Below are positions 35,503-41,764 of a stretch of DNA of 41,764 nucleotides, piece after piece; position 1 is the first letter of the stretch, and each line of letters starts with the position of its first letter. Source of the stretch: Lysobacter sp. yr284. Lineage in GTDB: Bacteria > Pseudomonadota > Gammaproteobacteria > Xanthomonadales > Xanthomonadaceae. The translations under genes were made by a program, and so were the position numbers. The DNA lies in the NCBI RefSeq assembly GCF_900107375.1, contig NZ_FNPT01000007.1, forward strand, positions 164,180 to 205,943, read 5' to 3'. The notes beneath the pieces were generated by a model. It made no database searches. It had not been told where the DNA came from and saw only the letters and a program-made list of their open reading frames with translations.

Positions 35503-36714
35503 ATGCGCCCCCACGCACTCCCCCTCGCGCTGGCCTTGGCCCTGGCCGCGCACACCGTCCCGGCTGCGGCGCAGGACGCCGCCCCGGTCCTGCCGGGCGA
35601 TCCGTCCGCACTGATCGTCGACACCGCGGCGCTGGCCGCGGCCGCCCAGGCCGAGCCGGCCGCCACGCCGCAGGCCCCGACGGCCGATCCCGGCGCAGCG
35701 GTGCTGACCGACCCGGCCCGCGCCCTGGCTGAGGCCAACGCCGCCGCCGACCCGACCCAGGCCGACGCCTTGGCCGGCGCGGTCGCCGCCGATGCCGACG
35801 CACCGCCACCGCTGTCGCTGGACTACGCCGTCGCCCAGGTCGACCCAACCGCCGGCGCGACGACGCCGGCCGAGCCGGCCGCCGCGGCCGACGACCCGCG
35901 CACCCAGGCCGAGCGCGACTTCGACGCGCTCTACGGCAACCCGCAAGGCGAGTACAACCCGGTCGCCGATCCCACCCTGCCGGCGCCGGCCAACGTGCCC
36001 GGCGGCTACGACCCGTGGGAGAAGTACAACCGCAAGATGCACCGCTTCAACAACGCGGTCGACCGCGGCGTGGCCAAGCCGCTGGCGCGCGCCTACACCA
36101 AGGTGGTGCCGCGGCCGGTGCGGCTGGGCGTCAGCAATTTCTTCAACAACCTCGGCCAGCCGGTATCGATGGTCAACGCGCTGCTGCAGGGCAAGCCCAA
36201 GCAGGCGGCGCAGTCGCTGGGCCGGTTCGCGCTCAACACCACGCTGGGCATCGGCGGCCTGTTCGACCCGGCCACCGCGGCCAAGCTGCCCAACCGCAGC
36301 GAGGACTTCGGCCAGACCCTGGGCGTGTGGGGCTGGAAGCGCTCGCGTTACTTCGAATTGCCGTTCTTCGGCCCGCGCACCGTGCGCGACGCCTTCGGCG
36401 CGGTCGGCGACGCCCCGCTGAGCCCGCTGCGCCGGATCGAGCGCGACCGCATCCGCATCGGCCTGCAGGGCCTGCAGCTGGTCGACATCCGCGCCCAGCT
36501 GCTGCCGCTGGACAACCTGCGCGAAGGCGCCGAGGACGAATACGCGCTGGTGCGCGACTCGTGGATGCAGCGCCGCGACTACCAGATCTTCGGCGACCGC
36601 CTGGAGAAGAACGGCGAGACCGCGCTGCCGGATTACCTGCAGGACGACAGCAACCCGAGCGTGCCGGCGAACGCGATGCCGGTGATGCCGACCGACGGCG
36701 CCGGCGTGCGCTGA
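35503..36714 (+). CDS. mlaA: MlaA/VacJ outer-membrane protein, without lipobox and with long N-terminal extension
   Basis: MlaA extracts mislocalised phospholipids from the outer leaflet and passes them to MlaC. The MlaA domain runs from about residue 167 (GGYDPWEKYNRKMHRFNNAVDRGVAKPLA) through VSNFFNNLGQPVSMVNALLQG, LGRFALNTTLGIGGLFDPA, RSEDFGQTLGVWG and YFELPFFGPRTVRDAFG. E. coli MlaA is a lipoprotein, but this protein has a signal-peptidase I-type leader (cut near AAAQ24) and no cysteine that could be lipidated. An in-frame TAG directly upstream of 35503 rules out a longer start. Between leader and domain lie about 140 low-complexity Ala/Asp/Pro residues. It is the last gene of the mla operon. 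Confidence 0.93.
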   Translation: MRPHALPLALALALAAHTVPAAAQDAAPVLPGDPSALIVDTAALAAAAQAEPAATPQAPTADPGAAVLTDPARALAEANAAADPTQADALAGAVAADADAPPPLSLDYAVAQVDPTAGATTPAEPAAAADDPRTQAERDFDALYGNPQGEYNPVADPTLPAPANVPGGYDPWEKYNRKMHRFNNAVDRGVAKPLARAYTKVVPRPVRLGVSNFFNNLGQPVSMVNALLQGKPKQAAQSLGRFALNTTLGIGGLFDPATAAKLPNRSEDFGQTLGVWGWKRSRYFELPFFGPRTVRDAFGAVGDAPLSPLRRIERDRIRIGLQGLQLVDIRAQLLPLDNLREGAEDEYALVRDSWMQRRDYQIFGDRLEKNGETALPDYLQDDSNPSVPANAMPVMPTDGAGVR

Positions 36715-36751
36715 GGCGGCGGGTTCGCGCAGCAGCGACAACGGTTAGACG

Positions 36752-36787
36752 AACGGCCCGGATGCGAATCCGGGCCGTTTTGTTTTG
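36752..36787 (+). terminator. Intrinsic terminator of the mla operon
   Basis: A perfect 12-bp stem (AACGGCCCGGAT, 36752-36763, with 36768-36779) has a GCGA loop and is followed by TTTGTTTTG, 37 bases after the mlaA stop. Confidence 0.92.
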
Positions 36788-36812
36788 CGCGGCGGCGGCG
36801 TTGCGGTTGCTC

Positions 36813-36902
36813 CCTGCAGGAGCGACGCAAGTCGCGACCGCGATACTGCGCTTGCGACGCAAGCTTGCGGCCCCGCGGTCGCGACTTGCGTCGCTCCTAC
36901 AG
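36813..36902. repeat. Dispersed palindromic repeat, GTAGGAGC family
   Basis: Arms beginning CCTGCAGGAGCGACGCAAGT and ending GACTTGCGTCGCTCCTACAGG are near-perfect reverse complements around a 35-base centre. It lies between the convergent mlaA and rmuC genes and may add to termination. Confidence 0.8.
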
Positions 36903-36919
36903 GTAGATACGCGACAGCG

Positions 36920-38479
36920 TCAGGTCGGGTCGGGTTCGGGTAAACCGGCCGCGCCTTCGATCGGTTGCGGGCCGTCGGGCGGGGCGGCCGCCTCGTCTTC
37001 GCGGTCGTCGCTGAGTTCCACCAGCTTCGCCGGCAACGCCTTGTTCGGCTTGACCCCGAGGTCGCGCAGCATCTCGGCCTGGCGGATCACGCTGCCCTTG
37101 TTGCGGCTGAGCTTGTCGCGCGCGGCGTCGAAGCTGTCGCGCGCCTGGCTCAGGCGCTCGCCGACTTTCTCCAGGTCGTTGGCGAACGAGGCCAGGCGGT
37201 CGTAGAGCTGGGCGCCGCGCTTGGCGATCTCCTGCGCGTTGCGGCTCTGTGCTTCCTGCCGCCACAGGTGCTTGATCGTGCGCAGCACGAACAGCAGCGT
37301 CGACGGGCTCACCATCAGCACGTTGCGGTCCCAGCCTTCCATGAACAAGCCGCGGTCGTTGGCCACCGCAAGCATGAACGCCGGTTCCACCGGCACGAAC
37401 ATCAGCACGAAGTCGAGCGAGCGCAGGCCGTAGAGCTCCTGGTAGCGCTTCTCCGACAGGCCGCGCATGTGCTGGCGCATCGATTCGATGTGGCGCTTGA
37501 GCGCGCGCGCGCGGGTGTCCTCGTCCTCGGCGCTGACGAACTGTTCGTAGGCGACCAGCGACATCTTGGCGTCGACGATCATGTGCCGGTCTTCGGGCAG
37601 GTGCAGGGTCACGTCCGGGCGGCGCTCGCCGTCCTCGGTGCCGTGGCTTTCCTGCACGTCGTATTCCTCGCCCTTGCGCAGGCCGGCCGATTCCAGCACC
37701 CGTTCCAGCACCAGCTCGCCCCAGGCGCCCTGGGCCTTGTTCGAGCCCTTGAGCGCGGTGGTGAGGTTCTTGGCGTCCTCGCTGAGCGACTGGTTCAGCG
37801 CCATCAGCTGGCGCACCTGCTCGCCCAGCGCGGTGCGGTCGCGGGTCTCGTTGTCGTAAACGGTCTCGACCCGCGCCTGGAACTCGGCCAGCTTCTGCTG
37901 CAAAGGGTCCAGCAGCTGGCCCAGGTGGCTGCGGTTCTGCTCGGTGAAGCGGCGGCTCTTCTCTTCCAGGATCTCGTTGGCGAGGTTGCGGAACTGCGCG
38001 CTGAGCTCGTCGCGCACTTCGCGCAGCTGGGCGATCTTCTCCTGCGCCTGGTTGCGCTCGGCCTCCAGTTGCGTGCCCAGGCGGCCGAGTTCGACCGTGC
38101 GCCGGTTGAGGTCGCCGGCCAGCGCGTCGCGTTCGCGTTCGAGCTGTTCGAACTCCAGGCGCAGGCGCTGCAGGGCCTGCTGTTCCTTGTCGAGTTCGGC
38201 GCCGCTGCGGCCGATCGCCTCGCGCAGCAGACCGCTGTCGCGCACCAGCTGGCTGCGCTGGGCGTCGAGGTCGTCGAGCCGCGCCTGCAGTTCGGGAATG
38301 CGCGCGCAGCGCTCGACCAGCTGGGCGCGCTCGGCGTTGGCGGCGTTGAGCCGGTCGCCCAGCTCGGCGCTCGCGGCCGCCTGCGCGCGCGCGGCGCCGG
38401 CGCGGGCCAGCAGCCAGGCCAGCGCGGCCCCGAACAGGGCGGCGACGAGGATGGCGGCGGCGGCGAGGGTCGGGGACAT
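36920..38479 (-). CDS. rmuC: DNA recombination protein RmuC
   Basis: RmuC limits recombination at short inverted repeats; its biochemical activity is thought to be nuclease-like. The 519-residue product has one N-terminal membrane helix (LAAAAILVAALFGAALAWLLA), a long coiled coil (about 30-230, rich in Glu, Arg, Gln and Leu) and the RmuC domain: GAWGELVLERVLESAGLRKGEEYDVQ, RRPDVTLHLPEDRHMIVDAKMSL, LDFVLMFVPVEPAFMLA, NVLMVSPSTLLFVLRTIKHLW. The tail is acidic and Pro-rich. The PDVTLHLP...IVDAKMSL segment matches the proposed PD-(D/E)xK-like active site. The start is the ATG at 38479. An inverted-repeat-control gene in a palindrome-rich window is a fitting but unproven coincidence. Confidence 0.95.
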   Translation of the reverse strand: MSPTLAAAAILVAALFGAALAWLLARAGAARAQAAASAELGDRLNAANAERAQLVERCARIPELQARLDDLDAQRSQLVRDSGLLREAIGRSGAELDKEQQALQRLRLEFEQLERERDALAGDLNRRTVELGRLGTQLEAERNQAQEKIAQLREVRDELSAQFRNLANEILEEKSRRFTEQNRSHLGQLLDPLQQKLAEFQARVETVYDNETRDRTALGEQVRQLMALNQSLSEDAKNLTTALKGSNKAQGAWGELVLERVLESAGLRKGEEYDVQESHGTEDGERRPDVTLHLPEDRHMIVDAKMSLVAYEQFVSAEDEDTRARALKRHIESMRQHMRGLSEKRYQELYGLRSLDFVLMFVPVEPAFMLAVANDRGLFMEGWDRNVLMVSPSTLLFVLRTIKHLWRQEAQSRNAQEIAKRGAQLYDRLASFANDLEKVGERLSQARDSFDAARDKLSRNKGSVIRQAEMLRDLGVKPNKALPAKLVELSDDREDEAAAPPDGPQPIEGAAGLPEPDPT

Positions 38480-38604
38480 CGGGACTCGGGGCGGGGACGG
38501 GCGGGAAAGGGGGAGCGGGCCGTCCGTGCCCGGGCCAGCGCGCGGCGGCGGTGGCGGCAGGCACCAGCGGGGCGCCTAGTCTAAGGGCCAGTCTAAACGG
38601 GTGA

Positions 38605-38621
38605 GTCTCAGGCCCTGAGAC
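38605..38621. promoter_or_regulatory. 17-bp palindrome in the rmuC/orphan divergent region
   Basis: GTCTCAGG-C-CCTGAGAC is a perfect 8-bp dyad around one base. It lies 126 bases upstream of rmuC and 171 bases upstream of the plus-strand gene. With a one-base centre it cannot form a good hairpin, so a dimeric protein-binding site is more likely. It does not resemble known LexA boxes. Nothing else in 38480-38791 stands out except a possible -10 (GATACT, 38692-38697). Confidence 0.4.
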
Positions 38622-38791
38622 CGGGGCCGGGGTCGCGCAGCGTCGCATCGACTGCGAATTCGGTCACAAATAATCAGCACGATCCGCATTCGATACTCCA
38701 TACGGAACGGCATTGCCGCCCGCGCCTGTGCCAATCTTGGCCGCAGCCGCCGGGTCGCCGCAGGCCCGTTCCGCACAAGGAAGGCCCGCTC

Positions 38792-39115
38792 ATGGACCCG
38801 CGAGACCCCCGACTGTACGCCGACCCGCGCGGCGTCTGGCGCGACGACGGCGCCGGCCGCGTGCACGGCATCCGCTGGCGCGACATCGACGGCATCGACG
38901 GCTACGCGATCGACGCCGCCGACCGCCGCCTGATCTACCTCGAACTGGGCACCGCCAGCGGCGAACGCCTGGAACTGCGCACCGACTGGCCCGGCTACCA
39001 GGACGTGACCCGCGCGCTCAGCGCGCGCCTGCCGGGCCTGGACGTGGACGCGCTGCAGCGGCTGGAGCAGGCGCGGCCGGAAGACCCGCCGGCGGTCCTG
39101 TGGTGGCGCGATTGA
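38792..39115 (+). CDS. Small soluble protein of unknown function, 107 aa
   Basis: The 107-residue product has no signal peptide or membrane helix. It starts MDPRDPRLYADPRGVWRDDG and alternates short beta-strands (RVHGIRWRDIDGIDGYAIDA, RRLIYLELGTASGERLELRTDW) with a helix (YQDVTRALSARLPGLDVDALQRLEQ), suggesting a small alpha/beta or PH-like fold. A strong ribosome-binding site (AAGGAAGG) lies seven bases before the ATG, and codon use matches its neighbours, so it is a real gene. I do not recognise the family. It lies between the minus-strand genes rmuC and rlmI, with its own promoter region. Confidence 0.75.
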   Translation: MDPRDPRLYADPRGVWRDDGAGRVHGIRWRDIDGIDGYAIDAADRRLIYLELGTASGERLELRTDWPGYQDVTRALSARLPGLDVDALQRLEQARPEDPPAVLWWRD

Positions 39116-39160
39116 AACCGCACGGTCGCCGCGGCGCGGGCGCACCCGCCGCGGCGCGCC

Positions 39161-40330
39161 TCAGTCCAGCACGCGGCAGAACACCGCCTTGAGGTAGCGC
39201 GACTCCGGCACCTGCGCCAGCCACGGGTGGTCGGCGCCGGCGCCGGCCACGCGCAGCACCTGCACGGTGCGGCCGGCGTAGAACGCGGCGCGGCGCAGCA
39301 TGTCGAGGAACTGGTCCTCGCTGACCAGGCCGGTGCACGAGAACGTCGCGAACAGGCCGCCGGGCTTGACCACGCCGAGCGCCAGCTTGTTCATGTCCAG
39401 GTACTTCTTCAGCGCCGGGATGACCTGCTCGCGGTCGCGGGTCATCTTGGCCGGGTCGAGGATGACCACATCGAAGCGCTCGCCGGCGTTGCCCATGTCG
39501 CGCAGGTACGGAAAGATGTCGGCCTGGACGAACTTGACGTGGGCGCCGTTGAGCTTGGCGTTGCCCTTGGCGATGCCGATCACGTCGGCGTCGATGTCCA
39601 CGCCGATCACTTCCTCGGCGCCGCGCACCTTGGCGTAGACGCCGAAACCGCCGGTGTTGCAGCACAGGTCGAGCACGCGCTTGCCGGCGACCTGCTGCGA
39701 CAGCCATTCGCGGTTCTCGCGCTGGTCGGCGAAGAAACCGGTCTTGTGCGCGCCGGCCGGGTCGGCGCGGAACTTGATGCCGTATTCGGTGATGGTCGCC
39801 GGCGGCACCGCCTCGGTGCCGCGGAAGTCGAAGCTTTCCTGCTTCTGCACGTGTTCGTCGGCGAAGGCGTAGAAGCGGCAGCCCGGGAACTGCGCGCGCA
39901 GCGCGTCGTAGATCCACTCGCGGTGGCGGAACGCGCCGGCGCTGAAGTACTCGACCACCAGCAGGTCGCCGTAGCGGTCCACGACCAGGCCGCTGATGCC
40001 GTCGCCCTCGCTGTGGACCACGCGCCAGGCGTCGCTGACCTCGTCGAGCCGGAGCACGTCGCGGCGCAGCGACACCGCCGCGGCGATCTTGCGCGCGAAC
40101 CAGTCCGCATCGACCGCCACGTCCGGATCGTTTTCGAGCATGCGCAGGGCGATGCGCGAGTGGCCGTTGTAGAAGCCGCGGCCGATCCACTCGCCGTCCA
40201 CGCCGACCACCTCGACGATGCTGCCGGGCTTGGGGCGCTGGGCGGGCTTGTCGACCAGGCGCTGGAAGATCCAGGGGTGGGTGGATTTCCAGGCGTTCTT
40301 GAGGCGTACGGTGGGGAGTTCGGTAGTCAT
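39161..40330 (-). CDS. rlmI: 23S rRNA (cytosine-C5)-methyltransferase, RlmI type
   Basis: This SAM-dependent enzyme is expected to methylate C5 of a 23S rRNA cytosine (C1962 in E. coli). The 389-residue product (E. coli 396) begins with a PUA RNA-binding domain (residues 1-70, with HPWIFQRLVDKP and WIGRGFYN). It continues with the EEHD-like middle domain (ISGLVVDRYGDLLVVEYFS) and ends with the methyltransferase: HKTGFFADQRENR, SAM loop LDLCCNTGGFGVYA (220-233), acidic VIGVDID, DPAK at 292-295, and the catalytic Cys332 in FSCTGLV. The active-site motif is DPAK, where RlmI has DPPK; Cys332 is intact. The start is the ATG at 40330. Confidence 0.9.
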   Translation of the reverse strand: MTTELPTVRLKNAWKSTHPWIFQRLVDKPAQRPKPGSIVEVVGVDGEWIGRGFYNGHSRIALRMLENDPDVAVDADWFARKIAAAVSLRRDVLRLDEVSDAWRVVHSEGDGISGLVVDRYGDLLVVEYFSAGAFRHREWIYDALRAQFPGCRFYAFADEHVQKQESFDFRGTEAVPPATITEYGIKFRADPAGAHKTGFFADQRENREWLSQQVAGKRVLDLCCNTGGFGVYAKVRGAEEVIGVDIDADVIGIAKGNAKLNGAHVKFVQADIFPYLRDMGNAGERFDVVILDPAKMTRDREQVIPALKKYLDMNKLALGVVKPGGLFATFSCTGLVSEDQFLDMLRRAAFYAGRTVQVLRVAGAGADHPWLAQVPESRYLKAVFCRVLD

Positions 40331-40456
40331 CGCGCCATTCTACCGGGCGCGGCACCCCGGGCCGGAATGCGAACGCCGGCCCAATCCCGCCGGCGGGACA
40401 ATGAAGCCCACCGCGGCCGGCTTGTTTTGCCCGCCGCCGGTGCCAATCTGGTTCCC

Positions 40457-41245
40457 ATGCACCTGCCCACCGACGCCCCGATCCCCGACACCCCGGCGCA
40501 GCGCAAGACCGACCGCGCGCGGCTGACCCGGGCCCTCAACGCCAGCCTGGCCTTCGTGCTGGCGCTGGCGGCGGTGTTCGCCGCCCAGGGCAGCTTCGAC
40601 ATCCGCCCGTTCACGATCGAGCCGTGGACCGTCGAGGGCCTGCTGGGCGTCCTCACCGCGCCGCTGCTGCACGGCTCGATCGAGCACCTGGCCGCGAACG
40701 CGACCTCGCTGCTGCTGTTGGGCACCCTGGCCGGCGCGGTCTATCCCAAAGCGACGCTGCGCGCGCTGCCGGTGGTGTGGCTGGGCTCGGGCCTGGGCGC
40801 GTGGTTCCTGGGCGAGCCCGGCAGCCATCACCTGGGCGCCAGCGGCCTGACCCACGGCCTGATGTTCCTGGTCATGACCCTGGGCCTGCTGCGCCGCGAC
40901 CGGCCCTCGATCGCCGCGGCGATGATCGCCTTCCTGCTCTACGGCGGCATGTTGCTGACGGTGCTGCCGCGCGAAGCCGGCGTGTCCTGGCAGGCCCACC
41001 TGGGCGGCGCCGTGGCCGGCGTGGCCTCCGCCTTCGCCTTCCGCCGGCGCGACCCGCTGCCGCCGCGCAAGCGCTACAGCTGGGAAGACGAGGAAGACGC
41101 CGAGCTGGTGCCGCTCAACGACGAACTGGAACCGCCGAGCCCGCGCAACGTGCCGGTGCTGTGGAACCGGCCGGAGCCGCGCGATGTGCACAGCGGCGTG
41201 GTGCTGCAATTCCCGCCGCGCGAGCCGCCGCCCGGGGCGCAATGA
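40457..41245 (+). CDS. Rhomboid-family intramembrane serine protease
   Basis: The 262-residue product has a six-helix rhomboid core from about residue 29 to 196. The expected catalytic residues are present: Ser129 in GASGLTHGL and His181 in WQAHLGGAVAGV, as well as the helix-2 HxxxN (His77, Asn81 in SIEHLAANATSLLLLG). The wording is close to the bacterial rhomboid group and suggests an active protease. The C-terminal tail (about 197-262) is cytoplasmic, acidic and Pro-rich (YSWEDEEDAELVPLNDELEPP) and would be longer than in E. coli GlpG. The ATG at 40457 is chosen because it gives a plausible N terminus; no ribosome-binding site is visible. It is divergent from rlmI. Confidence 0.88.
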   Translation: MHLPTDAPIPDTPAQRKTDRARLTRALNASLAFVLALAAVFAAQGSFDIRPFTIEPWTVEGLLGVLTAPLLHGSIEHLAANATSLLLLGTLAGAVYPKATLRALPVVWLGSGLGAWFLGEPGSHHLGASGLTHGLMFLVMTLGLLRRDRPSIAAAMIAFLLYGGMLLTVLPREAGVSWQAHLGGAVAGVASAFAFRRRDPLPPRKRYSWEDEEDAELVPLNDELEPPSPRNVPVLWNRPEPRDVHSGVVLQFPPREPPPGAQ

Positions 41246-41291
41246 CCCCCGCCGCGATCGGCGGCGCTCGACCCGGCAGCAGCCGGCTGCG

Positions 41292-41372
41292 GTAGGCGCG
41301 GCGTGTGCCGCGACCGCGGCGACGCAGCTACGCGGCTCATCCCACCGTCATTCCGGCGAAAGCCGGAATCGC
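41292..41372. repeat. Degenerate repeat pieces after the rhomboid gene
   Basis: GTAGGCGCGGCGTGTGCCGC (from 41292) is a diverged GTAGGAGC-family arm, and TCATTCCGGCGAAAGCCGGA (from 41348) is a diverged copy of the 18305 half element, itself a hairpin. They lie 46 bases and more after the rhomboid stop. 41373-41543 holds nothing recognised. Confidence 0.55.
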
Positions 41373-41543
41373 TTTTGCCGTTGCCGTTGCTGTTCGCCCG
41401 GACGCCACTCCACGCGTAGAACATGCCCGCAGCCCCGGAGGGCGCGCGCATGGATGCGCGCGCGCGCCATGGGGCAGGATGCCCCTTATGGCGCGGCCCC
41501 GCGAACGGTGCTGGACCTAGTGGCTCTTGATTCGAAACAGGGA

Positions 41544-41600
41544 AAAGCACTTTCTTTGGTTACTTTCTTTGTTGCTTTGGACAAAGAAAGTGACCCGGCC
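41544..41600. repeat. AT-rich inverted repeat with CTTTCTTTG units
   Basis: CACTTTCTTTG and TACTTTCTTTG occur in tandem, and the second pairs with CAAAGAAAGTG: ACTTTCTTTG (41562-41571) with CAAAGAAAGT (41582-41591), a perfect 10-bp stem with a 10-base loop. The base composition is far from the rest of the window. The three short units look like part of a dispersed intergenic repeat. Confidence 0.6.
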
Positions 41601-41683
41601 GCTTGCGGACGGAAGCTTTGGATCTTTGCTTGTCATCGCACGCACGAACACACAAAAGCCGAACCCACCGCGGCACGCCCCCT

Positions 41684-41764
41684 GTAGGAGCGGCGCGAGC
41701 CGCGACCGCGCCATCGCAGATGCGATGAAAGTTTCGTCGTAGTTGCATTGTCGCGGTCGCGGCT
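41684..41764. repeat. Dispersed palindromic repeat, GTAGGAGC family, cut by the window end
   Basis: The left arm GTAGGAGCGGCGCGAGCCGC and the beginning of the right arm (GTCGCGGTCGCGGCT) are present. The closing GCTCCTAC lies outside. Its centre (GATGAAAGTTTCGTCGTAGTTGC) resembles the centre of the copy at 1-95. Confidence 0.75.

Overview
This is a 41.8 kb chromosomal window of very high GC content (about 70% by eye) with dense coding on both strands. Gene content, the Mla and RecBCD layouts, the MexF/OqxB-type RND operon and several dispersed palindromic repeat families (GTAGGAGC..., GGAGGGCCTTCAGGCC..., TCATTCCCGCGAAAGCGGG...) point to a gammaproteobacterium of the Xanthomonadaceae, most likely Lysobacter or a close relative. 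That assignment is inferred from gene style and repeats; no rRNA or tRNA gene is present.

Layout. 1-2043: a dispersed repeat, then mnmG (tRNA wobble-uridine modification) on the minus strand. 2044-2765: a gene-poor stretch with a sigma-54-type promoter followed by a strong terminator (a candidate plus-strand small RNA), and a convergent minus-strand structured RNA candidate. 2766-3543: two small minus-strand lipoproteins, one Tyr/Gly/Asn-rich. 3964-9172: a tightly overlapping five-gene export operon: a MacB/LolD-type ATPase, three consecutive HlyD-like periplasmic adaptors (the third a lipoprotein) and a MacB-like permease. 9337-10329: a PLP-dependent serine/threonine dehydratase or serine racemase. 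10550-12267: an ACT-like plus V4R-like sensor protein and a stand-alone MHYT membrane sensor. 12481-12906: an NTF2-like protein.

12907-13587 is non-coding and full of perfect inverted repeats. 13588-20901 (minus) is an operon running DUF2798 membrane protein, atypical SDR, RND adaptor, RND pump, outer-membrane factor, divergent from a LysR regulator (21402-22565) that probably controls it. 22835-31679 (minus) is recC-recB-recD, overlapping by ATGA, for double-strand break repair. 32121-36714 (plus) is mlaF-mlaE-mlaD-mlaC-mlaB-mlaA for retrograde phospholipid transport, interrupted between mlaE and mlaD by a dispersed repeat and ended by a clear terminator. 36920-41245 carries rmuC (minus), a small orphan gene (plus), an RlmI-type 23S rRNA methyltransferase (minus) and a rhomboid protease (plus). 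The last 500 bases are repeats.

Themes. Most of the window concerns the cell envelope: two exporters, the Mla lipid pathway, lipoproteins and a rhomboid protease. The least explained parts are the putative RNA pair at 2.2-2.6 kb, the three-adaptor ABC exporter, the ACT-V4R and MHYT pair, and an MlaA that lacks a lipidation cysteine.
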